Under the pieces are notes generated by a model, which was not told the origin of the DNA, ran no database searches, and saw only the letters and a program-made list of their open reading frames with translations. A stretch of 64,000 nt of DNA from NCBI GenBank assembly GCA_963920705.1, contig OY987231.1, positions 7,061,424-7,125,423 of the forward strand. The letters are read 5' to 3'. Position numbers and translations under genes: made by a program. Position 1 is the stretch's first letter. Each line of letters opens with the position of its first letter. Positions 12,697-23,400 of the stretch are shown one piece after another. Source of the stretch: Odiellus spinosus. Taxonomy: Eukaryota > Arthropoda > Arachnida > Opiliones > Phalangiidae.

Positions 12697-13048
12697 ACGA
12701 ACAAATATTAAACTAGAAATAAATTTAAAAATTACCCGGAAAATAGGCTTAGCGGGATTCATGGACATCCTGATTTCCTCGCGCACAAGGTCTAGCCGCC
12801 AATTGAACGCGATTGAAAGTCTCTTGGAGATCTCGCGTGAACGACGGGACTTTGCTCATTGGTCGCTAGACCTTACACGGAGGCAATTCAGGATCTCCAT
12901 GAATCCCGCTAAGCCTATTTTCCTGGTAAGTTTTAAATTTATTTCTGGTTTAATATTTGTTTTGTAAACTTTTTATTGGTGATTTGGATCTATTTAAATG
13001 ATAAGGAATCGATAAAAAATCACTTGTTATTAGGTTGCATTATCCCTT
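12697..13048. mobile_element. TA-flanked palindromic MITE, copy 4 (left end truncated)
   Basis: Begins at AACAAATATTAAACTAGAAA without the left terminal repeat and ends TTAGGTTGCATTATCCCTT before TA. Its central palindrome (GGATTCATGGACATCCTGA / TCAGGATCTCCATGAATCCC) is very well kept. Confidence 0.78.
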
Positions 13049-13054
13049 TAACGA

Positions 13055-13321
13055 CTTAGCCTTTTGCGGGATAAAAACGCGTATATTTATAGGATGATTA
13101 TAAATTATGCGAGCGCCGAAAGTTGGAGCTTGGATGCTGGTTAGATCTCAGTGGCACGATGTCACGTTTCATTTCCATAGAGTGAATTAAAGGTTTTAAA
13201 ATTCTGAACGATTTTAGCGCCACTCTAGGTAGAAGCTGGTGAGATAGCCTTGCTAACAACGATAATTATATCCCTTTGCCATTTTATATTTCACGAAAAA
13301 GGTAATTGGGCCACTCTTTTC

Positions 13322-13359
<38 letters not shown>

Positions 13360-14500
13360 CTGATTTGATTGATGACACTCTTGTTTATTCATACAGTAAA
13401 CTTAATGTAGTTGATTTCAGTGACCCTTTAAAAAATCACTTTCTCTCTTTACTCTGCCTTTGCTTTTTCCATATCCGAGTTAGAATTATGCTTTGTTTAA
13501 CGTACCAAGAAGGAAATAATGTAACCTAGAATCTATACGTATTTTCGTAATCTCCTACTTTGACATTTTTATGGCGACGTGTCCTATTTGTTTGTGTTTC
13601 AGTCTAGATCCTTAAATATATAGATTCTCGCTATTGTATATCCTAAAGTTAATTCACGCGCGTGTAAAGTCGCTTTCGCGCGGTCTTTTTCGTAAAAGTA
13701 CTTAACACAGAAAGCCAACTACAGTTTGTACGAAAATTATCGTTAATTACTTTCCAGAAATAAATAATATATCGGTAAGAAATGACCTATATAATAATAA
13801 CATTTTCATTTTGAAGTTTTTAAGAACGCGTCAGCTGGCAGAGGTATAAAATTTTATAGTTCTGTTCTCTGGTTTCATTATAAGTTCTTGGTTATACGCA
13901 TATGTATATATCAGTCTTGGCTAGCTTAGGAGCAAACATAAACTGTATATATTCATAGTTATGTGGGAATTGAAAGATACGTAACAAGATGAAAAACTGA
14001 AAGCTTTCGTCGGAATTAAACCATTTTCTTCCACACTTAAAAAAGTTGAAATTCCCAAGGGTTTTTTGCGATAATATTTAAACGTTCGCGTTTTGGCAGC
14101 CCTGGGTATTTTTTTACAAACCAAACATTTCGCTAAATTACATTCATAATGTAAAAAGTATTTATTTTGGAAAAAAGGAAGTGCTTTTTGAGTTCAAATC
14201 TAATTTTTATTTTTTTATTTTTACTCTAATTTTTTTAGACCGAGATAACTGTAAATGTTAGTCTCACAGATCCCCGTGGAAAATCGAATGAGGTTAAACC
14301 ATGATCAATAAGCTACATTAAACTGTGTTTTAAATTTGTCGAACTCAACCGGGGCTTCTAAATTAAACCACTTCTAAATTCACCAACCGAGGCTTCAAAA
14401 TTAAACCACTTACTTCGAAATTCACCAGCCAGCAACGCCTACTAGTAAGTAATTTTCCAAGTTTATTTAGTCATTTATTTTAGACTTTTATAATCTTCAA
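13055..14500. other. No recognised gene; poly(A) tract
   Basis: An A-run of about 36 bp at 13322-13357; otherwise AT-rich sequence without a coding frame I can support. Confidence 0.45.
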
Positions 14501-14501
14501 G

Positions 14502-14841
14502 AGAAGCCGATGAAACCCTCCTTTGAAGTCTATTACTCCCGGGTCTTGTCTACCCCTCTCTGTATGGGTTAGTTTCAAAAAGCGCGATTCGTACGCCTCC
14601 TAACGGTAGATATTTTCGGAGCGGGAGTTCGTCGAGCGAGTATCTCTAGCAGCCTTGGAGTTCGCCAAAAAAAAAAGTCGTCGTTTGTGGAGAGAGAGAG
14701 AATTTCCAATTTTCCGTAGACAGGGGGTATGAAGTAGGACCCCTCCGATCTCGTAAAATCGTGAATTTTACCCATACAGAGAGGAGCGCTATATGGAACA
14801 TTAGAGTAGTAGACTTCAAAGGAGGGTTTCATCGGCCTCTG
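14502..14841 (-). mobile_element. CAGAAGCCGATGAAACC-type MITE, copy 2 (opposite orientation)
   Basis: Nearly the reverse complement of 11177-11519 across its whole length, including GTAGACAGGGGGTATGAAGT and CGGAGCGGGAGTTCGTCGAG. Open frames of 69-90 codons in both copies are chance. Confidence 0.82.
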
Positions 14842-15227
14842 GTACATTGAATATCGTTCTGTAATGTTGGGGATATATAAGGCCTACGAGTGAGACAAAT
14901 ATAGAGCTCGGAATCTTTGATAACTAGGCTTTTTTTCATGTATTTTAATCTCGGATAAATTGGCTGTTAATAAACACCATAAAATATATAAACCGACGCG
15001 TATCAAATTGGTAAAAATTATCCGCAGATAAATTTTTGAGCTTGATTAATTAAGAAAATTACGCGTTTATTCAAACGGATAACGAGAAGATAAAAATACG
15101 ACGTTTCTCGCAATTCGTGTAGAATGGAATATATTAATTACATTTTAATCTAAATTAAAAATAAAAAACAGCGACTAAATCACTACATTCTAGTATAACC
15201 AATCATTTCTTTGCAGGTATTATACAT

Positions 15228-15532
15228 TTAATTAAAATAATTTTCACAAGGAGTCACTGCAGTTTTATTTATCAATAATTTTATTGATTAAGACAACGTT
15301 TCGGAGCTATTACTCCATCATCAGGTCCACTACTAATTCCCTTTCATTAATTACATATTTTATATATACACAACTTAAAAAACTTTAACAATCTAATCAT
15401 CTAAAAAATCTAATCATTTAAAAATTTAATCTTTTAAAATGATGGAGTAATAGCTCCGATACGTTGTCTTAATCAATAAAATTATTGATAAATAAAACTG
15501 CAGTGACTCCTTGTGAAAATTATTTTAATTAA
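15228..15532. mobile_element. MITE with long inverted arms, carrying a hammerhead-like core
   Basis: Arms of about 95 bp: AAGGAGTCACTGCAGTTTTA, ATCAATAATTTTATTGATTA, GGAGCTATTACTCCATCAT and their inverses at 15436-15532. Outer ends are TTAATTAAAATAA / TTATTTTAATTAA. Confidence 0.82.
15292..15324 (-). ncRNA. Hammerhead-ribozyme-like core motif
   Basis: Read on the minus strand: CTGATGA, a stem GGAG/CTCC with loop TAATAG, GAAAC, loop GTT, GTC. This gives the conserved CUGAUGA and GAAA boxes, a 4-5-bp stem II, a 2-bp stem III and a GUC cleavage triplet, as in the minimal hammerheads of Penelope-like and other metazoan retroelements. No complementary stem I is evident around it, so activity is doubtful. 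The opposite arm has the core mutated (ATGATGG, GATAC). Confidence 0.4.
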
Positions 15533-16218
15533 AACTACATTCTAGCTTCGAGGTGAGAGATAGAAACCTCTGACGTCAATAAAAAGGCTCCCAAATCTTG
15601 AGAAAATTACGAAAGGTTATAAAACAATTCTTATACATTTGCCGTAACTAATCAGTGACCAGAACTTCCCATATTTCTAATTTTTTCCAATTTTTTTTCA
15701 ATGCCTTCATATAAATTCCTATAATTGAAGGTTTTTTATATAACTCTTTTTGGTTATCAGGTTTTTCATTTCCAATTAAAAGTATAATTTAAAATTTTCC
15801 CCAAAATAAGAAATTACCACCAAAGGCATCGAGTCAAAAACAAGAGATTAAGATTTTAAAGAAAATCTAAAGCGATAAATATATGGTAAAATTGTTAAAT
15901 CAATGGCGTATTAAATGATATCCTATTTTTTTTCCTATAAATTCGTTGCTATATATCCTATATTTTCCTATATTTTCGTTATTATTTATCCTATATTTTC
16001 CTATAATTTAAAATTTTCAATCCTATTTTTTCCTTTAAATTTCCTAATTTTTCCCTGGTCACTTTGTAACTTCAATGAAAATCTTAACCAATTATTTTAA
16101 GTTTGATTTTGTGAGTAGTCGGGGTTTTTTTTTTTTTTTTTTTTTTTTTTTATCCATATTGAATGAATGTCATTTCATTATATATAATCGGAAAAATATT
16201 ACAAAAATTCTGTTTTTG

Positions 16219-16436
16219 ACGTGTTTTCTAGAGAGAAGGGAACATAAATGGAGACATTTACTTGGACATTCCGCGAAATGAATTAAGTGACGCTCTAGAT
16301 AGATTACCATTATCAGTGATTAGAGACACGTGGTTCCAGCAGGATGAAGCTCCACCACATATTGGGCGGTTAACGCTCGAGAACTTTGAAGGACAGAATT
16401 CGAGCCGCTTTCTCCAGAATAACCTCTCAAATCATA
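16219..16436 (+). pseudogene. Mariner/Tc1-type transposase fragment
   Basis: One frame reads EGNINGDIYLDI, LDRLPLSVIRDTWFQQDEAP and PHIGRLTLENF. WFQQDxAPPH is the signature around the second catalytic Asp of DDE transposases of the mariner/Tc1 group; here the Asp is present and the usual Gly is Glu. It begins after an in-frame stop (TAG at about 16228) and is cut by the inverted-repeat element at 16437. The rest of the gene is absent. Confidence 0.75.
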
Positions 16437-17050
16437 GAAAATATCAACTCTTATTTTTAAGCATCTCCTAAATATGATAGAAAACGTATTAAAGATCGGA
16501 CTTCGTTGTCTGCTAAAAAAAAAAAAAAGCTTGGAGTCCGTGTTTCAAATTCTGAGTAAACCATTCGACCAATAGGCGCTCTCGCAAAATCTCGCGTGCT
16601 CGTTTATAGTTTATATTACCATAGCCTCCTAGAAAACGCAAGCGCCGACGAAGCGTATGATTTAGGATTATACCATATTACAAACGCGCGCGTGAGTTTG
16701 AATTTCATTTATTTTAGGCTTAATTTAGGCTTAGCATTTTTGTGAAAGATAATTTTTTTACGACGCTTAAGCAGGCGTTGCGAGTTAAATAAATTTATTT
16801 ATGAGAATTAATGTATTTTTAATTACGGAAAACATCGTTTCGAACAGTTTTGGTCTCTATCAAAGGTATTTAGCCTCATTATGTAAATGATATCTATGGT
16901 TTCTCTGGGGTCGGATGATTTTCTCGAAAATTGAAACACAGGGACTCCATGTTTTTTGTTTTTTTTTTTAGCAGACAACGAAGTCCGATCTTTAAAACCT
17001 TTTCTATCATATTTAGGAGATGCTTAAAAATAAGAGTTGATATTTTTCTT
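16437..17050. mobile_element. Inverted-repeat element of about 610 bp
   Basis: Arms of about 110 bp: ATATCAACTCTTATTTTTAA, GCATCTCCTAAATATGATAG, GATCGGACTTCGTTGTCTGC, then an A-run, GGAGTCC and TTTCAA; inverted at 16930-17050. The middle has no coding sign. Confidence 0.75.
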
Positions 17051-17273
17051 AGGTTTTCGTTAACGTAGATTCAGAATAACGTAAAATCAAGAGAGTGATA
17101 TACCAGTTTTCATTTACCCTTTAAAGTTCTCTCTGAAAAACAGGGTTTACCGCGTCACGTTTTGAGACGTTTTCGAGGGGTTTTACTTTTATTTTAACAG
17201 ACTATATAGTCCAAATTGATTAATAATAACTTGTGACCAGAGGCTTAGCAGGTTTCCTACATTAGCCCTGGAT

Positions 17274-17984
17274 GGGATGCGGAAGTTTTGGTGCCGGGAA
17301 GTTTCGGTGCGGAGGTTTCGGTGCCAAATTTTCGATGGGAGGAAGTTTGGCTGCCGGAATTTTAGGTGCGGAGAAGTTTCGGTGCCTGAAAGTTTGGCTG
17401 CCGGAAGTTTCGGTGCGGAAGTTTTTTGATAATTCATTAAAATCGAACCGATTTGATAATTTATAAAAAATTAAACCGATTTGATAATTTATAAAAAATT
17501 AAACCGATTTGATAATTTATAAAAAATTAAACCTATTTCAAGAAGAGCGTCAAACCCCGCGGTTTCCAGTACATCTCTGGAATCATTATGACACCGCTCT
17601 TCATTTTTATCTGCTGTTCAGAGAGAGGTAGCATTGTCGACCATGAGAATTGTCCAAATCAACACTGGAGCCATAGAACGTCCAAGTAAAAGAAGTGTGG
17701 ACACCACCAAACGACTTAAAAACTTAGCTTTTAAATTTTCAATTGATGATTCTATTAAATTTTTAAAGGGTGTAGCACACATGTAACGTTTTAGAATTTA
17801 ATAAACGTTTAAATGTTTCACTAGAAGCTTTTGGCACTACAACTTTCTAGCAGCAAAACTTGCGCCGCACCAAAACGTCCGGCAGCGAAACGTCCGCCGC
17901 ACCGAAACGTCCAGCAGCCAAACTTCCTAACAGCGAAACTTCCTCCTGCACCTAAACTTCCCCGCACCGAAAGTTCCTAGACCC
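17274..17984. mobile_element. Mutator-like non-autonomous element, 711 bp, with empty-site proof
   Basis: Flanked by a perfect 9-bp duplication GCCCTGGAT (17265-17273 and 17985-17993). The inverted copy of the host sequence at 19960-20000 has GCCCTGGAT only once, i.e. the empty site. Ends are imperfect inverted repeats starting GGG (GGGATGCGGAAGTTTTGGTG and GGGTCTAGGAACTTTCGGTG) and running about 150 bp with repeated GGAAGTTTCGGTGC words. 9-bp duplications and long TIRs point to Mutator-like elements. A 28-bp triplet repeat (ATTAAACCGATTTGATAATT) lies at 17440-17535. Confidence 0.85.
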
Positions 17985-18186
17985 GCCCTGGATAACCTAG
18001 AATTTGCAAATTGCCCCCCCCCCCCCCAAAGGTCAGAGAAACGTCAGGGAAATTGCTCCAAAAGGTCTGGGAAAAGTCAGGGACCTTTCTCCAAAAGGTC
18101 AGGGAAATTGCCCCAAAAGGTCAGGGATAAGTCATGGAAATTGAACATTGTCCCAAAGGGCATGGATAAGTCGGGGAATTTGGCAA

Positions 18187-18349
18187 TGAGCCCAAATATT
18201 CAGAATCCCGCTAAGCCTCTTTTGATGGTAAAATTTAATTTATTTCTAGTTTAATATTTGTTTTGTAAAGTTTTTATCAGTGGATTAGACCTATTTAAAC
18301 GATAAAGAATCGATAAAAAAACACTTGTTATTAGGTTGCATTCTCCCTT
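18187..18349. mobile_element. TA-flanked palindromic MITE, half copy
   Basis: Starts within the family at AATCCCGCTAAGCCTC and runs to the terminal TTAGGTTGCATTCTCCCTT followed by TA. It is inverted relative to the left part of the next copy, so 18187-18725 is itself a palindrome around a 280-bp spacer. Confidence 0.7.
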
Positions 18350-18636
18350 TAAGGGTTTCTCGCTTGAAAACCAATTTTGTGTGTTTTTCAAGCATATTTT
18401 CTTGGCACTTTTTTTTTATCCATTTACATTCTTCTACGCGCCAGTCTGATACTCTTATTTTCTTATTTTTTATGGTGAATATTCTTTCTCGTTTAAAAAT
18501 AACAACAAACATTAGAAGATAGTAGGAAAATAAGAGTGTTCTTGTCAGTTTTTAACCGTTTTATCTTTTAGCAAATTACCAGTTAATTTCATTCAAACAA
18601 AAATAATTTTAAATGTTTTTTTTCGACGAAAATTTT

Positions 18637-19347
18637 AGGTCTAATCCACTGATAAAAACTTTACAAAACAAATATTAAACTAGAAATAAATTAAATTTTA
18701 CCATCAAAAGAGGCTTAGCGGGATTCATGGAGATCCTGAATTACACCCGTGTAAGGCGAGATCTCCACGAGACTTACAATCGCGTTCGATTGGTCGCTAT
18801 ACCTTATACGCGAGGAAGTCAGGATATCCATGAATCCCGCAAAGCCTATTTTTCTGGTAAGTTTTAAATATAATTCTCAGGGTTTCCACAGGTCACAGAA
18901 AACAGGGAAAAGTCAGGCAATTTGAAAATGAGAAAAAGTCAGGGAATTTTAAGATATTTTAAAAAGTCAGGGAAAAGTCAGGAAATTTAAAGATCTTTCA
19001 AGAAGCCAGGAAATTACAATCATAATCCGCGGAAAAGATTTGAAGCTGACCGTGTCAGTTGTATAGATTAGAACGAAGATACGCGTGCAAAAAGTTTGGC
19101 GAACGCTATTATATAAAAAAAAAAGGTTAAAAATTGGGTAGTATTAGCTGAAACGGTGAGGGAAATCGTTGGAAAAGGTCAGGGAAAAACCTGAAAAAGT
19201 CAGGGAATTTGAATCTGAAAAAACTGTGGCAACCCTGATTTCTGGTTTAATATTTGTTTTGTTAACTTTTTTTTTGGTGGATTATGCCTATTAAAAATAT
19301 AAGGAAACGATTAGAAAATCACTTGATGTTAGGTTGCATATTCCCTT
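18637..19347. mobile_element. TA-flanked palindromic MITE, interrupted copy
   Basis: Left part 18637-18877 with AGGCTTAGCGGGATTCATGG and its inverse CCATGAATCCCGCAAAGCCT, right part 19238-19347 ending GTTAGGTTGCATATTCCCTT before TA. Interrupted by the hAT-like element at 18878-19237. Confidence 0.75.
18878..19237. mobile_element. hAT-like MITE inserted in another MITE
   Basis: Ends CAGGGTTTCCACAG and CTGTGGCAACCCTG are inverted repeats of the common hAT type CAGGGTTGCCA. GTCAGGGAAAAG words are repeated inside. It splits a copy of the TA-flanked MITE, whose sequence resumes at 19238 (TTTCTGGTTTAATATTTG). The flanking duplication is imperfect. Confidence 0.72.
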
Positions 19348-20121
19348 TAACTATAGCACCTTTAAAACCCTCCTTTCTTAAACAAACACTTTAAAAGAAC
19401 ACTCTAAAACATCTGCCCACTTTTTTTACTAATGCTAAATCAGTATCCCACGGCTTATTACGGACCCAACGAAAATAAATAGGTCTGCATTTTTGAGATA
19501 CACAGTAAAAAGGGATACTAACAGGGTTGGTACAAAATTTTGGAAGTTAATTTCCCTGATTTTCTAGATTTCCCTAATCATTTTTTCCAAATAATTTCCC
19601 TGCCCAATTTATTCTTACGAGCGAGGTTTTGGCTATTCACACTTTATTTGACAGTTTATGAATCAAGGTCGATAGTTTACTCGGAGTATAAGAAAAAAAA
19701 ATTTTCTTAAGCAAATATTTTCAGTTTGTAATATTTGTTAAAATTAATTGGTCGACCAATCAAAAACACTTTCTTGACACGAACCCAAATATTTAATTTC
19801 TCTGAATATTTGGGCTCATTGCCAAATTCCCCGATTTATCCATGCCCTTTGGGACAATGTTCAATTTTCATGACTTATCCCTGACCTTTTGGGGCCATTT
19901 CCCAGATCTTTTGGGGCAATTTCCCTGACGTTTCTCTGACCTTTGGGGGGCAATTTGCAAATTCTAGGTTATCCAGGGCTAATGTAGGAAACCTGCTAAG
20001 CCTCTGGTCACAAGTTATTAATAATCGATTTGGACTATATAGTCTGTTAAAACAAAAGTAAAACCCCTCGAAAACGGCTCAAAACGTGACGCGGTAAACT
20101 CTATTTTCAGAGAGAACTTTA

Positions 20122-20400
20122 AAAACATGTCTTTCCTTCATTAGGAAATAAAATTATGAAAATTAGGAAAAAACTAGTTTTTCGATATATTTTATACTCT
20201 ATATATGTATCAGGGGGGTACATAAAAACCTTTTATCTCAGCTCAAAAACGGTCAAAGTGTTTTAAATAATTCTTAATTATTTTAATTAAACTCCTTTTT
20301 TTTTGAAAATTATAAGGGGTAGTTTAATTTATCGGTATTTCACAAAATTATCTGAATTTAAATTACTGTCGAATTAATGGGAAACAGATTTTGAGTCTCA
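20122..20400 (+). repeat. Left inverted arm of the giant structure
   Basis: Matches the reverse complement of 40199-40590 apart from roughly 80 bp missing here. It ends in four 10-bp units (GAGTCTCAAC) at 20393-20432 that run directly into the minisatellite. Confidence 0.85.
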
Positions 20401-20431
20401 ACGAGTCTCAACGAGTCTCAACGAGTCTCAA

Positions 20432-23400
20432 CAGGGGGTGTATTTATTATTTATTTTTTTTAACAGGGGGTGTATTTATTATTTTTTTTTAACAGGGTGT
20501 GTATTATTTTTTTTAACAGTGGGTGTATTTATTATTTTTTTTAACAGGGGGTGTATTTATTATTTTTTTTAACAGGGGGTGTATTTATTATTTTTTTTAA
20601 CAGGGGGTGTATTTATTATTTTTTTAACAGGGGGTGTATTTATTATTATTTTTTTTTAACAGGGGGTGTATTTATTATTTTTTTTTTTTAACAGGGGGTG
20701 TATTTATTATTTATTTTTTTTTAACAGGGGGTGTATTTATTATTTTTTTTAACAGGGGTGTATTTATTTTTTTAACAGGGGTGTATTTATTATTTTTTTT
20801 TTTAACAGGGGGTGTATTTATTATTTATTTTTTTTTAACAGGGGGTGTATTTATTATTTATTTTTTTAACAGGGGGTGTATTTATTATTTTTTTTAACAG
20901 GGGGTGTATTTATTATTTATTTTTTTAAAAGGGGGTGTATTTATTTATTTTTTTAACAGGGGTGTATTTATTTATTTTTTTAACAGGGGTGTATTTATTT
21001 ATTTTTTTAACAGGGGTGTATTTATTTATTTTTTTTTAACAGGGGTGTATTTATTTATTTTTTTTTAACAGGGGGTGTATTTATTTATTTTTTTTCCAGG
21101 GGGTGTATTTATTATTTATTTTTTTTTTAACAGGGGGTGTATGTATTATTTTTTTTTTATCAGGGGTGTATTTATTATTTTTTTTTAACAGGGGGTGTAT
21201 TTATTATTTATTTTTTTTATAACAGGGGGTATATTTATTATTTATTTTTTTAACAAGGGATGTATTTATTATTTTTTTTAACAGGGGGTGTATTTATTAT
21301 TTATTTTTTTAACAGGGGGTGTATTTATTATTTATTTTTTAACAGGGGGTGTATTTATTTATTTTTTTAACAGGGGGTGTATTTATTTATTTTTTTTAAC
21401 AGGGGGTGTATTTATTTATTTTTTTTAACAGGGGGTGTATTTATTATTTATTTTTTTTTAACAGGGGGTGTATTTTTTTAACAGGGGGTGTATTTTTTTA
21501 ACAGGGGGTGTATTTATTTTTTTAACAGGGGGGGTATTTATTATTTATTTTTTAACAGGGGGTGTATTTATTATTTATTTTTTAACAGAGGGTGTATTTA
21601 TTTTTTTAACAGGGGTGTATTTATTATTTATTTTTTTAACAGGGGGTGTATATATTATTTATTTTTTTAACAGGGGGTGTATATATTATTTTTTTTTTTA
21701 CAGGGGGTGTATTTATTATTTATTTTTTTTACAGGGGGTGTATTTATTATTTATTTTTTTAACAGGGGGTGTATTTATTATTTTTTTTAACAGGGGGTGT
21801 ATTTATTATTTTTTTTTAAAGGGGGTGTATTTATTATTTTTTTTTACAGGAGGTGTATTTATTATTTTTTTACAGGGGGTATTTATTATTTTTTTACAGG
21901 GGGTGTATTTATTATTTTTTTTTAAAGGGGGTGTATTTATTATTTTTTTTTTTTAAGGGGGTGTATTTATTATTTTTTTTTTTTTAACAGGGGGTGTATT
22001 TATTATTTATTTAACAGGGGGTGTATTTAATATTTTTTTTTTTTTAAAGGGGGTGTATTTATTTTTTTTTACAGGAGGTTATTTATTATTTTTTTTACAG
22101 GAGGTTATTTATTATTTTTTTTACAGGGGGTGTATTTATTATTTTTTTTTAACAGGGGGTGTATTTATTATTTTTTTTAACAGGGGGTGTATTTATTATT
22201 TATTTAACAGGGGGTGTATTTATTATTTATTTAACAGGGGACGTATTTATTATTTTTTTAACAGGGGGTGTATTTATTATTTTTTTTAACAGGGGGTGTA
22301 TTTATTATTTTTTTTTAACAGGGAGTGTATTTATTATTTTCTAACAGGTGGTGTATTTATTATTTTTTTAACAGGGGGTGTATTTATTTATTTTTTTTTA
22401 ACAGGGGGTATATTTATTATTTATTTTTTTTAACAGGGGGTGTATTTATAATTTATTTTTTTAACAGGGGGTGTATTTATTATTTTTTTTAACAGGGGGT
22501 GTATTTATTATTTTTTTTAACAGGGGGTGTATTTATTATTTATTTTTTTAAAAGGGGGTGTATTTATTTATTTTTTTAACAGGGGTGTATTTATTTATTT
22601 TTTTAACAGGGGTGTATTTATTTATTTTTTTTTAACAGGGGGTGTATTTATTTATTTTTTTTCCAGGGGGTGTATTTATTATTTATTTTTTTTTTTTAAC
22701 AGGGGGTGTATTTATTATTTTTTTTTATCAGGGGTGTATTTATTATTTTTTTTTAACAGGGGGTGTATTTATTATTTATTTTTTTTTAACAGGGGGTATA
22801 TTTATTATTAATTTTTTTTAACAAGGGATGTATTTATTATTTTTTTTAACAGGGGGTGTATTTATTATTTATTTTTTTAACAGGGGGTGTATTTATTATT
22901 TATTTTTTAACAGGGGGTGTATTTATTTATTTTTTTAACAGGGGGTGTATTTATTTATTTTTTTTTAACAGGGGGTGTATTTATTTTTTTTTTTAACAGG
23001 TTGTGTATTTATTATTTATTTTTTTTTAACAGGGGGTGTATTTTTTTTAACAGGGGGTGTATTTATTTTTTTAACAGGGGGTGTATTTATTATTTATTTT
23101 TTAACAGGGGGTGTATTTATTATTTATTTTTTAACAGAGGGTGTATTTATTTTTTTAACAGGGGTGTATTTATTATTTATTTTTTTAACAGGCGGTGTAT
23201 ATATTATTTATTTTTTTAACAGGGGTGTATATATTATTTTTTAACAGGGGGTGTATTTTATTTTTTTAACAGGGGGTGTAATTATTTATTTTTTAACAGG
23301 GGGTGTATTTTATTTTTTTAAATGGGGTGTAATTATTATTTATTTTTTTAACAGGGGGTGTATTTATTATTTATTTTTTTAACAGGGGGTGTATATATTA

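Larger units (their letters stand above)
14902..15560. mobile_element. AGAGCTCGGAAT-type element, partial copy with insertion
   Basis: Starts AGAGCTCGGAATCTTTGATA, contains AAATTACGCGTTTATTCAAA and ACTACATTCTAG (15183), is interrupted by the 305-bp element at 15228-15532, and ACTACATTCTAGCTTCGAGG (15535) continues it. Confidence 0.6.
17117..20121. repeat. Large nested palindrome
   Basis: Arms 17117-18186 and 19802-20121 are inverted copies (AGAGAGAACTTTAAA, GACTATATAGTC, TGACCAGAGGCTTAGCAGGT, AACCTAGAATTTGCAAATTG, GGGAATTTGGCAATGAGCCC). The left arm holds the Mutator-like insert. The centre holds copies of the palindromic TA-flanked MITE and a hAT-like insert. The degenerate GGTCAGGGAAATTGCCCC tandem lies in both arms. 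The right arm abuts the giant structure at 20122. Confidence 0.88.

Noticed and set aside
14575-14847. 90-codon minus-strand frame
   Set aside because: It is inside a MITE copy and its mirror copy at 11177-11519 does not keep the frame.
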